Source: Wyeomyia smithii (lineage: Eukaryota > Arthropoda > Insecta > Diptera > Culicidae). Taken from it: DNA of 64,000 bases. The notes under the pieces were generated by a model. It did not search any database, had not been told where the DNA came from, and was given only the letters and a program-made list of their open reading frames with translations. Every line of letters begins with the position of its first letter. Positions within the stretch are counted from its first letter, which is position 1. Shown in pieces: positions 44,401-54,689 of this stretch. Made by a program: the position numbers and the translations under genes. Where the stretch lies: positions 203,991,136 to 204,055,135 of the forward strand of contig NC_073695.1 of assembly GCF_029784165.1 (NCBI RefSeq). Reading direction: 5' to 3'.

Positions 44401-44915
44401 ACAGTTGGCAATCATCATGGAACTCAGATGAACTGGGACGGTGGCTACATTCCATTTTTCCTAAGGTATCGACGAAAGCATGGTTCAAGGGGTTGGATGT
44501 AGGTCGGGACTTCATTCGCGTGTTGTCAAGACTTATGTCCAATCACTACACGTTAAACACGCATCTCTTTCGTATAGGGCTTGTAGAAAGTAATCACTGC
44601 GTTGGTGGCGATGGCTACCATGACATGGAGCATGTTGTTTGGTCGTGTACCGAATTCTTTGGTGCTAGGTCCAAGCTAACAGATTCCCTTCGGGCCCGAG
44701 GAAGACAACCGAACGTTCCCGTTAGAGATATTCTGGGAAGCGGTGATTTCCATTATATGTCAGAACTATATTTGTTCCTAAAAAATGCCAACATAACGTC
44801 TAAAAAAAAATCTTTTGTATATTCACCAGAATACCCAACCCACTATGTACTGATTGACGAGCATACTGGAGATACAGAAAGCTTACACAAAGCGGAAACA
44901 ACGCGGCACTCATAG
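41429..44915 (+). pseudogene. LINE ORF2 (endonuclease, RT, truncated RNase H), broken
   Basis: From MTNTSKESRNF at 41429 the AP-endonuclease domain shows VLQWNCRSI, CETFL, LGDFNSHCSLWGS and GSDHLPIVI. TAG at 42281-42283 interrupts (probably from CAG), after which the frame continues to about 42600. RT follows in another frame from 42561 (NKAPGLDSIKFNLLK, YRPIAMLSCLRKLMEK, QFGFRRGKGT, AFLDIKGAFDSV), then after a shift near 43160, GLPQGSCLSPLLYNFYVND and LADDSVVS. The RNase H domain has lost its front half at about 44176. Only AWVPSHCSI (about 44259-44285) and, after a small deletion, NEKADALAKVGA remain, followed by the C-terminal VVWSC...RARGRQPNVPVRDIL region. Confidence 0.85.
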
Positions 44916-45261
44916 CGAGACTCTGCCCCGATACAAACTTTTAACTTAAGCAGTGCAAAAAATCGAAAAATTAAGTAATTTATTAGATATTAGATATAAG
45001 CGAATAGTTATCAATTATTAGATATCAGTCTGTTTTATTTTTTATGTAAATCACCTCTTTGAAAACAAATGCAACTCACAACCTTAAAAATCCCAACCAG
45101 AAAATGGCAATGCCATACTAACCCCAGTAAATCGGGCGTAACGATCACTCCTTCTAACAAAATTCGCTTCTTTTTAAATTTAAAAGCCAATACATGGTAA
45201 ACACTGCTCCGTTAAGCTACCGCATATGAGCTAGAAAATAAATAATTTTAAACCTAAAAAC
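44916..45261. other. Probable LINE 3' flank, AT-rich
   Basis: AT-rich sequence with ATTAGATAT repeats follows the LINE ORF2 stop. It probably contains the element's 3' untranslated region. No poly-A tail or target duplication was identified. Confidence 0.4.
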
Positions 45262-45531
45262 CTAGCTGATAACGACTCTAAAAACCAGAACATCTGCAGA
45301 ATATTCGTTATAAGCTAATGTATTTTCTCCATTTTTTGGGAAATAAAATGGCGTGACCACGTGGATCGTTCCTTCTTCCCCCCTTCCATGGACAATAGTG
45401 GACATTTGCGTACCCTCTACCCCTCCATAAATTGCCAACGTGGAATCTGGAACAGCGTCTAGCATACATATCATATCATACATAGCTTCATTCGGATAAT
45501 GTTTGTAGAAAAGACGGGCACGTTTAAGCAA
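45262..45531 (-). CDS. Orphan protein-like ORF of unknown family (possible fragment)
   Basis: The 89-residue frame on the minus strand has a coding-like composition: balanced, few runs, and D/E/G/V residues typical of a folded domain (for example MYDMICMLDAVPDSTLAIYG, VTPFYFPKNGENTLAYNEY). An in-frame TAG stands just upstream, and the first true ATG is internal, so it would be a fragment. I do not recognise the family. The neighbours are LINE 3' flank on one side and non-coding DNA on the other. Options include a gene fragment, a TE-encoded protein or an old viral insertion; the sequence alone does not decide. Confidence 0.3.
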   Translation of the reverse strand: MLKRARLFYKHYPNEAMYDMICMLDAVPDSTLAIYGGVEGTQMSTIVHGRGEEGTIHVVTPFYFPKNGENTLAYNEYSADVLVFRVVIS

Positions 45532-46849
45532 ACGCTAAAAAATGTTGTTTCTTATGAGTACCGAAAAAAGTTACTGTTCCAAGCGCAACTAGCACTGGGC
45601 TTCAGTAGATGATACATGTACTTTTGTGGTAATACGTCTGATATCAATTCAGTAGTACAACAATCACTATTGATACCTTGATGATTTGTTTCATATTAGT
45701 CCATTTATTTATTTCGGAAAAGCATAACGGGTAATGAATTTTTCAAAACTTTTCTTATAATATTTTGTCTATTTTATGTTCAAAATTTTAAAATATTAGC
45801 TTTGGAAGGCTGTCAACCGTGATCTTAATCGTATGACCTAGCATTTAGTATTGCATTATATCAAACTTGTAATTTCTCCACACAGAATCATTAGCGTGTA
45901 TGAGCATATCTTTCACTGCGAAAGCAACTGCTCTCACACTGGTGGAAAAAGCGAAGAACTTGCTTGAAGAGAGCAGCGAATTGTAGATATCTGAGCAACT
46001 TGCAAAAAACACCGCGGTGGAATCTGAATATATCTTCAGGGATATGATAAATTGGTATGAGCTTACTTACACGAAATGACATTACGCCTAGTAACTATAC
46101 AACAGAGCTCACTGCTTTCGCACTGCGTGTCTCTTAGATATATATCCAATTAGGGGAGCATCTAGGTAAGAAAGAAGATAACGCTGTTTGCTTTTCGATT
46201 TCACGCAGTTCTGGTATAAGCAGCACGTGTATTAATTTTTCTGCGAGCAGCAGAAACACAGCGCAAGGCAGAAGCGAGAAGTGTAGTGTTCAAAATTGCT
46301 AAAACTGTGAGCGGCGAATATTCACTGTACTCTCTCCACATATTGAGAAGAATAACAAGCCTGCTCATGATCGTCGATTTAACATCAATGATACTCGAGA
46401 AGGACCTGTCTTATTTAGTGACCTCCAGGTGTATTGATGTGGAGGTTGTGTTCGAAACAGGTACTACGTAATGCTACCACCAGGACTTCTCGTTTTGGTG
46501 TTTAGAGTCCTGAATGCACTAACAAGACGGGAGGATAAGTCACTTTTAACATGGATAACAGACTCTGTTTCTTCTGACTACTCCTAACATGGAGGTGAGA
46601 TGCTTGAATTATACACCGAAGGAATCCCTGTCAGCATACGGTGAGAGGCCCTACCGGGGTTGGTTACCCTATCTTTCCTAAGATTTTATTTTTATTTGTA
46701 GGAGCATTAAGTAGTTAGATTTATTTTCCTAAGATTACCCAAACACTGGGCGGTAAAAGGTAAAAGGTAAAATTTCAAGCGTTTGTGTGTGTGTGTGCAG
46801 CGTATTTCATTCACGTTTTAGTTTTATGTACATTTAATTGAATTTTTTC
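45532..46849. other. Non-coding stretch with GT microsatellite
   Basis: No gene or TE ends recognised. A (GT)n microsatellite lies at about 46783-46799, and a GGTAAAAGGTAAAAGGTAAA trinucleotide-like repeat at about 46754-46773. Confidence 0.4.
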
Positions 46850-49360
46850 TCGCTAAAAGCTAAGTCTGCTATCATGGCAACATGACACACATTGTATCAA
46901 TGTTTTGAACAAGTTCAAACCAACAATCGAACGCAGTTTATCGCAGAAAAACGAAAGCCGGAAGAGTGTACACACGAATTTGATCGTCGCGCTAGCTGGA
47001 TTGCATGTCGATCTCGGTTCGTTCTGGTCCAGTGACACTGATGGCTGCTGCTGCTGCGGACCCTCAGTCCAGCTTATGTATGTATATATTTGCTGGTATC
47101 GCTGGTCCATTGCGATGGTTTTAGTTTCTGCACCCTTGGCACCATCCTGCCACGCAGCACGCCACGAGTGACCAGCGGCCACAGATCGCCGAAAAACCGT
47201 TCCGGCTAATTGGATTTGTGCGGTTTTTCAGTGTTTGTTTATCTGCTGGTCACGCTTAACCGAGCGCGAGATGGATTTCGGTTTGCCGACTGTGCCATAC
47301 ACAAGCCACGATTGATGGACGTCCGGATGGTGGCTGTGCGGGCGTTCCACGCGTGGAATCGATGTTTTGTGTGTTCGGCGGTCCGAAAGACCTTACTTTG
47401 CAAGATTTATCATTCTGTTGGTGATTATTGTTTTCTCTTCCCTGATTGACTGAAACGATGTACAGTAAATCGTGTATACTCTTTCCTCGTACCGGTAACT
47501 AGGCTGTGTTGTATTCCTTGTTATCTCTAATTGAATTTACGTATTTGACTCCGTTTAACATCATGCATGAAATCAATCGATTGATTTTCCTATCTGCTAC
47601 AACTGAAGTGGGTCAACATGCAGATATATAAAGGGGGCAAAGCATGTCGGGTTCGGTGTGCGGCCTGTATTTTTCGGAGGCCTCCTTTTTACCCGTTTTT
47701 AATTCGGATCGATCTCCGATCAGTAATAAAGATAGAGTATATTTTTACGACCTGTGCCGTGAATAAATTCCGACTCACGGCAGCACTTTGGCGGTGCTTC
47801 CAGACGTTACAACGCCGAAATACTGACTGTAGATTTGGGTGCTGGAATTCTCCGCATTCGTAACGGGTAGCGGCCGGCCCCAACAGTAGGGCTGGGTAAT
47901 ATAATTTGGAGCGATCCTAAACCAACACCGACAGCCAGCCGAATTATGTAATTACTCGGCTCAACCCTGGCCGCATGCAGTGGAATCAGGATGATGTTTA
48001 TGTTACTACTCATAAGGAGACGAAGCTTTTTATGGTCTTCATTAAAATTGAAAATGAGTTTACATTTGCGCTAGAGCTGGTAGGTGACGGTGGCGTATGT
48101 TCTTTATTTTTGTACCAAAGCACCGATTGGTCTTTTTTATAAGCTATCATTCCAGCCATCGTTCGATTCGATGGTATATATATTATTTTATAGTGTCCAT
48201 TCGAAAATGAGGCGGTAAATATTGCTTGTTTTACGTGTTCTCACACTAATGTCATCTTTATGTTATTTTATTATATTGATAGTAAATCCCATAGGTTGTT
48301 ATTTTTATCGGGAATGATTAAATGCTGAGGTGGAATTAAAATCGTAAAATCGTATTTTCTCAAGGAAAGAAAGTGGTTTAATTCATTTCGTCTCGTTAAT
48401 CGGCAGTCGATAAACATATATCACTAGCCGAGAACACCAGCACCATTTACAACCTTAAATTCTGTCTGAACTAGTAGAAGTTGTGATCGTTTGGATTGCC
48501 AATTATCGGGTCTCAGTTCGAAAATCCTGCTTGATCGTTTTGTACACATGTATATTCATAACGTTGGCCTTTATCAGACTTTGCATATCTCTGCCATTTA
48601 ATAGCTTCTGGATTAGAAAAGCATCGAACCGCATTTCGGATTCAGTATCGAATTTCACGGCTATGTTTACAACCGCCGGGTTGTCGAACCGAACAGCAGG
48701 AGCCCGCACCGCACCGAAGCACGGATCGGATAGTTAACAACGCTGGATGCTGGTTGCTGGTTGACCTATTCTCACTTCGATGTCATCCGCTTTCCCGGAA
48801 TTAACTCCCAACCAGCTCTAGGCTAGCTTCTATAGTAGGAGGCACTTTGTAATAGAAACTAATGAGTTTTCAAGCCTGCTTGTTAATAAATTATTCCACT
48901 TTGGATATTTATCATAATTAAGCGACTGAAGGCGAATGGCAAACAACGGCAACAATCGAATCATGTTTTGCTGAGCCGAAGTTATTGGGGGCGCAGAGGA
49001 TATATCTGGCCGGGGATCCGCACTAGATCCCGTCGAGTGATACCATGCTGAGATTGATGTGATTGGGTGTTATGAATGGGAATTCTTCTCAGTTCTGCTC
49101 GTTCGCTCGTTGGAATTGATTGCAGAATTTTCTCAAGGGAACTATAAATTTTGATGGTGCGAAGGCAAGAATTCCTCGCCCGTTGGGGTGAGGGTGAATG
49201 GTGGAAGGAAACCGAAACCATATCTCACGGATTTAAACAGTTTGTAGACAGTCTAATCAATTACAATGGATGTAGATTTAATTACAATAGGAAATCGAAT
49301 CGATACTCTAGACTTGTTGCGGCATATCAATCTATTTTGTTAAACATATTTTTTGGTTTT
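46850..49360. other. Second repeat-poor, complex island
   Basis: As at 12.66-15.3 kb, this segment is visibly more G/C-rich and lacks the window's repeat families. It contains a CTGCTGCTGC tract near 47045 and many short overlapping open frames on both strands, none with family resemblance or a matching splice structure. It lies upstream of frizzled on the same side as its promoter. It could hold untranslated exons or enhancers of frizzled or a neighbour (inference). Confidence 0.35.
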
Positions 49361-49369
49361 AATTAGCTT

Positions 49370-49950
49370 CTAGCGATACTACGAATTTAAATCCTCTTGA
49401 CCATATTCAGTTTCTAAGTTCTCTTCTTTCTACTTTTGCCTATTCTTTCTTTGTAGCTTACTTTATTTCTTCAATTTTTTCAACTTTTCCAGTTTCATTA
49501 GCTTCTTTAACTACCGCAGCTTTTTCAGTTTCATTAGCTTTTTAGCTTTTCTAGTACGCTAAGCTTATGCATCTTAATTACCTTCCCAAATTTCTCGCTT
49601 TAGCTTTTCCAACTTCATTAGCTTCTTTCAAATCCTAATCTCCATAGCCTGCTATAGCATATTCATTTTCTTTAGCTGAAAAAAGAAAACATTTATTAGC
49701 TTATTCGGTATTTTAGCTTTTTTTAATTTCTTCAGCTTCTGTAACTTTTAATATTCTTTAGTTCGATGAACTACTTTAGGTTCCTTAACCACAGTTGTTA
49801 TTTTAGCCTCTGTGGCTTCTTTATCTTCTCAACCTTCTTTGGATTTTAAATTTCTTTAGCATCTACGTTTTGTTGGTCTGTTATTCAGCTTCTTCATTTT
49901 CTTTCACTTCTTTAATTTTAATTTTCAGCTGAAGAAGTTTTTTTTCTCTG
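49370..49950. repeat. Low-complexity field of TTAGCTTCTTCA-type units
   Basis: Variants of (T)TTAGCTT(C/T)TTCAACTTTTTCAG recur about every 15-40 bp (for example TTTCAGTTTCATTAGCTT twice near 49488 and 49530). The field ends at about 49950 and an identical style of field reappears at 53120-53520, so the two may once have been continuous. Confidence 0.75.
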
Positions 49951-50099
49951 TGTGAACTTATCACTGCGATCAGAGACATTTTGATCGATTGTGATATTGC
50001 CTAGGTGTTTTCTGTACTCCGTATCACTATTGAAGTAAATGAAACGCTTTTCATTTATATGCGTGCGTGTGTGTAGAGTTTACCCTTTCGTTTCAAGCT

Positions 50100-50480
50100 T
50101 ACAGTTCTACCTCTTTCTATCCTACTAATATCGCCTCTTTCTATCCTACTAATATCGCCATATTACAATTACCTGGAGTGAGATTACACCTAACGTTCCT
50201 CTCTGGCCAGGGTAATCCTAAGAGGGGATTGTTATGTCGAAAGCAAGGAGTCTTATAGAAACCTCGTTCCCCGTGCTAATATCGTCAATTAGTTACAACT
50301 CCCTGAAGAGAATAAATATTCCTGAGATCAGTTTTATTATAAGAAAGACTTATTTTGTCAAGAGGAATGAGTATTATCGAAACTTCGTTCCTTCAGCCAA
50401 GACCGCGCCATAATCGAAATCCCCTGAAGAGCGTTACTCAGACCAGTTTTATTATAAGAGAGACTTATTTGTTAAGATGA
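50100..50480. repeat. Short tandem repeats upstream of a SINE
   Basis: CCTCTTTCTATCCTACTAAT is present twice in tandem (about 50111 and 50134). Farther on, two diverged copies of about 130 bp share AAC(C/T)TCGTTCC, CCCTGAAGAG and CAGTTTTATTATAAGA(A/G)AGA. No coding sequence is seen. Confidence 0.6.
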
Positions 50481-50509
50481 AAGTTAGCAGGGGTACTATA
50501 GAATTCAGC

Positions 50510-50672
50510 TTGAAGGAAGGGTATGTAGTGGAGAACCTGAGAATAAACCCATGTTGAAGTCCTTTGATAACCAAATGGCCTGATACTACTAAGATTCGAA
50601 CCAACGACCACCCGCTTATCAAAGCGGACTCTGTAACCTTGCGATGTTACTAATGCTAGACCCCTCACCTCC
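50510..50672 (-). mobile_element. tRNA-derived SINE
   Basis: On the minus strand from about 50672: GGGGTCTAGCATTAGTAAC (A-box region), AGAGTCCGCTTTGATAAGCG (anticodon-arm-like) and the B box GGTTCGAATCT (about 50592-50602). The body then runs CCATTTGGTTATCAAAGG...ATGGGTTTATTCTCAGGTTC. The same element occurs as a split relic at 25690-26030. A tRNA-like head with unrelated body identifies a Pol III SINE, not a tRNA gene. Confidence 0.7.
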
Positions 50673-52412
50673 GATCGCAGCGTACTGTTCCAAGCAAACC
50701 ACCCCCCATACGGTACAGCTGCTCAACTACGAAAATATCAGCGAAATACATCATCGCAAGGGATCTGAACGCTGGGTAACCAGAGACAGAATGGCATCAT
50801 CCTGGCGGAGGACTTTGAACCGAGCACTACAACGTCTTGGCACCGGAGTGCCCTTCTTCAATTTTCCGGTCCAGGTCTCACTCCGTCTTGGACATATTTG
50901 TGACCAACATGGCCATCCCCGTGGCTCCAGTCGTGTTCGGAACTCTGGTCAGATCTCTACCCAGTGGTGCTGACCTTGGGCGCCAGAACTTGGGGCGTAG
51001 CATCGCCAATCCTTTTGAGCTGGATGTTTCTGAAGGAGTCGTCGCCTTCGACAATTTCAACAGCCTGGTCCTGGAGGATGCGATGATGCGAAGATAACGG
51101 CAAACGAGCTCATTGGTCTTGCGAGAGAGTCCTGAAACATCAAAGTCCCCGGTTTTGACGGCATATTCCACCTCGAGCCCTACTACTTGAGCTACGGCAC
51201 GTTGGCTTTTATAGCACGTGTTCAGCTAGGAGTTTGGCTACTGTTTTTTAATATAGAAGTTAGCTAATGTAATCCCATTACTCAAACCGGGGAAATATCT
51301 TTCGGTTCTCAAGAGCTCTCGACCAATTAGCTTACTTCCTGCCCTCTCCAAACTGTTTGAAATGTCGATCCAAAGCCGTCTGGTTTTATTCGCCGATAAG
51401 AATGGGGTCTTCCCTGATGCACAGTTTGGGTTCCGCAAGAGTAGATACATCATCAATCAACTCAAACAATTTACCAACACCATCCAACGTAACAAGTTGG
51501 TGTCCAAGATGACAGCAATGGCGCTCTGAGACATTAGAAAGGCTTTCGACAATGTGTGGCATAGTGTACAAGGTATAGCGACACAATTTTCCAATGTATC
51601 TGATGAGATCATTAAAAGCTATCTCTCGGATGTCTACTTGCACAATGTACGTTCAGAGCAGTTTAACATGGACACAGAAGTGCCCCAAGGTAGCATCTAG
51701 GGCCCACGCCTATACAACACCTCGGATATCCCATCTTATCCTGGGGGTGGTGTGTTGTCCCAATTGGCGGATGATACTACGATCATGTACAAGGGTTGCG
51801 TCATGCAAGCTTTGACATGTTGGCTGCAGGAGAGCCTGGATGATCTGAATGAATATTAAACAAACTGAAAAGTTGTTATCATTGCGGCTAAGACCCAGGA
51901 CATTATATTCCCACATTCTAGATCGCCTAGATTTGTTTCTTCTGACGATTGCAGGATACGGCTCGGTGGCTCTGTCGGCTGGTCTAACGTGGTGGTTGAT
52001 CTTGGGCTCACCGTAGATAGTCATCTGATCTTTGGGTCACATGTGGATAAAACGGTGAACAAATGCAATGTTCTATTCAGGGTCCTCTACTCCCTGATTT
52101 GTAGAACCTTCAAGCCGTGCCTGAAGAAACGGATGGCTGTCGACAAACAAATCATTCAACCCACGTTAGAGTACGCAGTTCCAGTGAGGAAGGGCTGGGC
52201 TTGGACGCACAGGTTCAGGGTCCAGCGTCCAGGGTCCAAAATAAAATACTCAAAATGATCTTGAACCTGTCCTTCTGGACAAAAACAAACAAGCTGCACG
52301 AGCGCGCAAACCTTGATACCTTAGCAGTAAAATTCGGATGCTACTCTCTTAAATATGGAGTCGCGAGACTTAAAGGAATTTTCTCGGAAACATTCAGCTT
52401 AACTTCAGCTTA
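50673..52412 (+). pseudogene. jockey-clade LINE relic (Juan-like)
   Basis: Pieces in order, over several frames: AAYCSKQTT and SVLDIFVTNMAIPVAPVV (end of AP endonuclease), a shortened linker (IKVPGFDGI), RT blocks DAQFGFRKS, DIRKAFDNVWH, VPQGSI and LSQLADDTTIMYKG (about 51752-51793), then VVVDLGLTVDSHLIFGSHVD, and the thumb-like KILKMILNLSFWT followed by ANLDTLAVK. The C-terminal wording resembles the mosquito Juan family (family knowledge). Many stops and frameshifts are present. It is dead. Confidence 0.8.
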
Positions 52413-52479
52413 ATAATCAATATTAGCAACCCGATTAAACTGTAAATTACTGTTAAAATCAAAAATACAAAATGAAATA

Positions 52480-53108
52480 CAGTGCTTTTTCGATTTTATC
52501 ACGGTCAAAAAAAATTGGCGAAACCGTGAATTTAGCGAAATGATAAAAAATAGTTTTTTGGTGTTGGATTTTATTGAATTATATGATATTTTGAGTAAAC
52601 TGATGCACTTTCATGGTTGAAGAGAATATATGTTCAAGATACAAATGAATAAACAAGAAAAGGTTATTTTTAGATATTTTTCTCCATTGAATTTTCGCGG
52701 ACTTTAACACGGCTATTATACATGCAATATCAATATGATTTGTACTGCTCATTCTTTAGCATAGCTAGCAGAGTTTAATGCTTGTTTATGTGAAATTGTG
52801 GAATCGCTAGATTTTATAATTTTTAAAACCACGCTCAAATTATTTGTAACAGATATAGCACTTGGTTGCCTCAGAAAATTGATCAAATAAATTAAGATCA
52901 TAAAACTATACACATGCAAGGACACAAGGCACAAATGAAAATGATGTTTCGAATACATTTTCTGCAACTGGAAGTACATTATTCTTGATTTGAAGTTTTT
53001 TTTTTTTAAAAAACGTTATAAAAACGAAAAAAAAAAACGTGAGAAAATCGAGAGTGAATTTGGCGAGTAGTGATAAAAACGACTGGTGATAGAAGCGAAA
53101 AAGCACTG
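52480..53108. mobile_element. pogo-like MITE, TA-flanked, 629 bp
   Basis: The ends CAGTGCTTTTTCG (52480) and CGAAAAAGCACTG (ending 53108) are inverted copies, flanked by TA (52478-52479 and 53109-53110). Subterminal similarity continues (TTTATCACGG...GGCGA against TGGCGAGTAGTGATAAA). The interior is AT-rich with no transposase. It has separated, with the LINE relic and SINE, two halves of a low-complexity field. A related left end is seen at 56751. Confidence 0.82.
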
Positions 53109-53119
53109 TACATTGTTTA

Positions 53120-53520
53120 AGCTTCTCTAGCCTTCTCAAGTAGCTTCTCTAGCGTTTTTAACTTCTTGCGTTCGTTGGCTTTTTCAGTTTGTTCAGATTT
53201 TTAGCTTCATTTTTTTCACTTCTTCAGTTTGTAGTTTGTAGCATCTTTTTTTCTTACTCGTACGATGGATACCATTTTACCAAAAAAAGCTTTTTTAGTT
53301 CATTCAGTTATTGTCTACTCTTGCTTATTCATCTTACTCAGTTTTATACGTTTATTCACATTTATTATCTACCACAACTTCTCTCGCTTCTTCTGCTCTA
53401 GTTTTTTCATTCTTTTAAGCATCCCTCAATTCCTAATGTAACATTTCCTAAGCTTTCCAATCTAATTTGTTCAGCTTTTTCGCTTTATTTCACCAAATTT
53501 TATAGCTTACGTAGCTGTCA
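53120..53520. repeat. Low-complexity field of TTAGCTTCTTCA-type units (second half)
   Basis: Same unit style as 49370-49950: AAGCTTCTCTAGCC, AGTAGCTTCTCTAGC, TTTTTAGCTTCATTTTTTTC, CACTTCTTCAGTTT. It begins directly after the pogo-like MITE. Confidence 0.7.
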
Positions 53521-53619
53521 TTTATATATTACGCAGCGCTGAAAATTGAAACTTTGAGATCCTTCCTTTCCCTCTGTTACAAGAAAAAAAAACGCAGCTA
53601 ATCTCAACATATAAGAATA

Positions 53620-53790
53620 GCGTTCTGTCTGTCTGCCTGTCTGTTTGTCTGATCCTCATAGACTTCACAATTGCAGAACCAATCGGCATGAAAACATGTA
53701 GAAAGGGGGTTTTAGGGGCAGGAATGGTTCTAATGATGGTTCGAGATCCCTCCTCTCACTGGAAGCAGTGTTATTAGTCTCGCTCATGAT
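53620..53790 (-). repeat. GACA-ended dispersed repeat, inverted copy
   Basis: CTGTCTGTCTGCCTGTCTGT (from about 53627) is followed by GATCCTCATAGACTTCACAATTGCAGAACCAATCGGC. This is the reverse complement layout of the segment at 39700-39802 (GCCGATCGGTTC...GGATCAGACAGACAG). A dispersed repeat family in opposite orientation. Confidence 0.65.
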
Positions 53791-53977
53791 CAGCACGCAA
53801 CACAACAACACCTCACACAAGTGAGGTTCTCGTTGCTATCGATATCACACACAGAAGTATTCTCCATTCAAGCTAATTCTCGTCCTTGCTCGCATTTGCT
53901 CCCGAAATCATATGCACACACTCGCGTCTACTCGCCTACTCGCGAGCACGACCAGCCGAAGGCAGTTGTTTTAGGGA

Positions 53978-54216
53978 CAAATGGTGTTGAATCCAAAAAT
54001 GGCCGATTCCGAACCACCATTTCGAATTTCAGAAGCACAAGACTCGATAACAGTCAATGCGTCACTTGCGAAAATGCTATTTTATGTTTGCTGTGGTTGA
54101 GTAAACATAAAGTAGCGTTTTCACAGGAAACGCATTATCTATTTCCGAGTCTTGTGCTTCTGAAAATTTGAAGTGGTAGCTCGAAGTTGGCCATTTGTGG
54201 CTTCAATACCATTTCA
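53978..54216. repeat. Near-perfect 240-bp hairpin
   Basis: Arms of about 110 bp pair almost end to end: AAATGGTGTTGAA / TTCAATACCATTT outside, TTCAGAAGCACAAGACTCG / CGAGTCTTGTGCTTCTGAA in the middle, AAAATGCTATTTTATGTTT / AAACATAAAGTAGCGTTTT inside. The loop is only about 15 bases (GCTGTGGTTGAGT). No coding sequence and no clear flanking duplication. It could be a MITE or, if transcribed, a source of hairpin small RNAs. Confidence 0.75.
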
Positions 54217-54689
54217 CCTTAAGATACATTGCAGGAGGGATAATAAAACATTTCGAATAGGGTATCGGACTACTTCGGGAGCAGTTTGCTTTAGCTATTT
54301 TTGCATTAGACTACTGTAAAAACTTACCAAAGCGGTACGATACCCTACACGTTCCAGTATGCGATACTTTACAGATTCTTCGCCCTACTCTCGGCTGTCG
54401 GTGCACGAAACAAAACCAAGAAAGCAATTTCGTTTTCGAGCACACGTTTTCAAGCACCCCTCCAAGTCGAACAATTTCAGTCGAGTACTCCTACTCGTAA
54501 GCAGGAACTCGCATACTCTTCTATAGTCACCGAGTAGCAAGACAAAAGAGTTTTTGCTTTCCGGTGCACGTTAGCTGCTGCTCCGGCGAGTGCATTATGA
54601 ATAGAGAGTAGGTATTTTGAAGGCGTGTGTGCAAAAGACTTGAAAAGCGTACCATATGTCTCGTTCCAGAAAGGAGGAGATAGGTTTTG
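54217..54689. other. Non-coding stretch
   Basis: No gene recognised. The frame at 54477-54758 (-) overlaps the start of the repeat array that follows and has no family resemblance. Confidence 0.35.

Larger units (their letters stand above)
40058..44915 (+). mobile_element. I-group LINE (I/Loner-like), decayed nearly full-length copy
   Basis: It has ORF1 with CCHC knuckles and ORF2 with AP endonuclease, reverse transcriptase and an RNase H remnant, a domain set typical of the I group. ORF1 and ORF2 overlap by 8 nt (ATGACTAA). A 5' leader of perhaps 70 bp and an AT-rich 3' flank belong to it, but exact ends, poly-A tail and target duplication could not be placed. Nonsense changes, at least four frameshifts and a deletion in the RNase H domain show it is dead. 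Confidence 0.85.
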
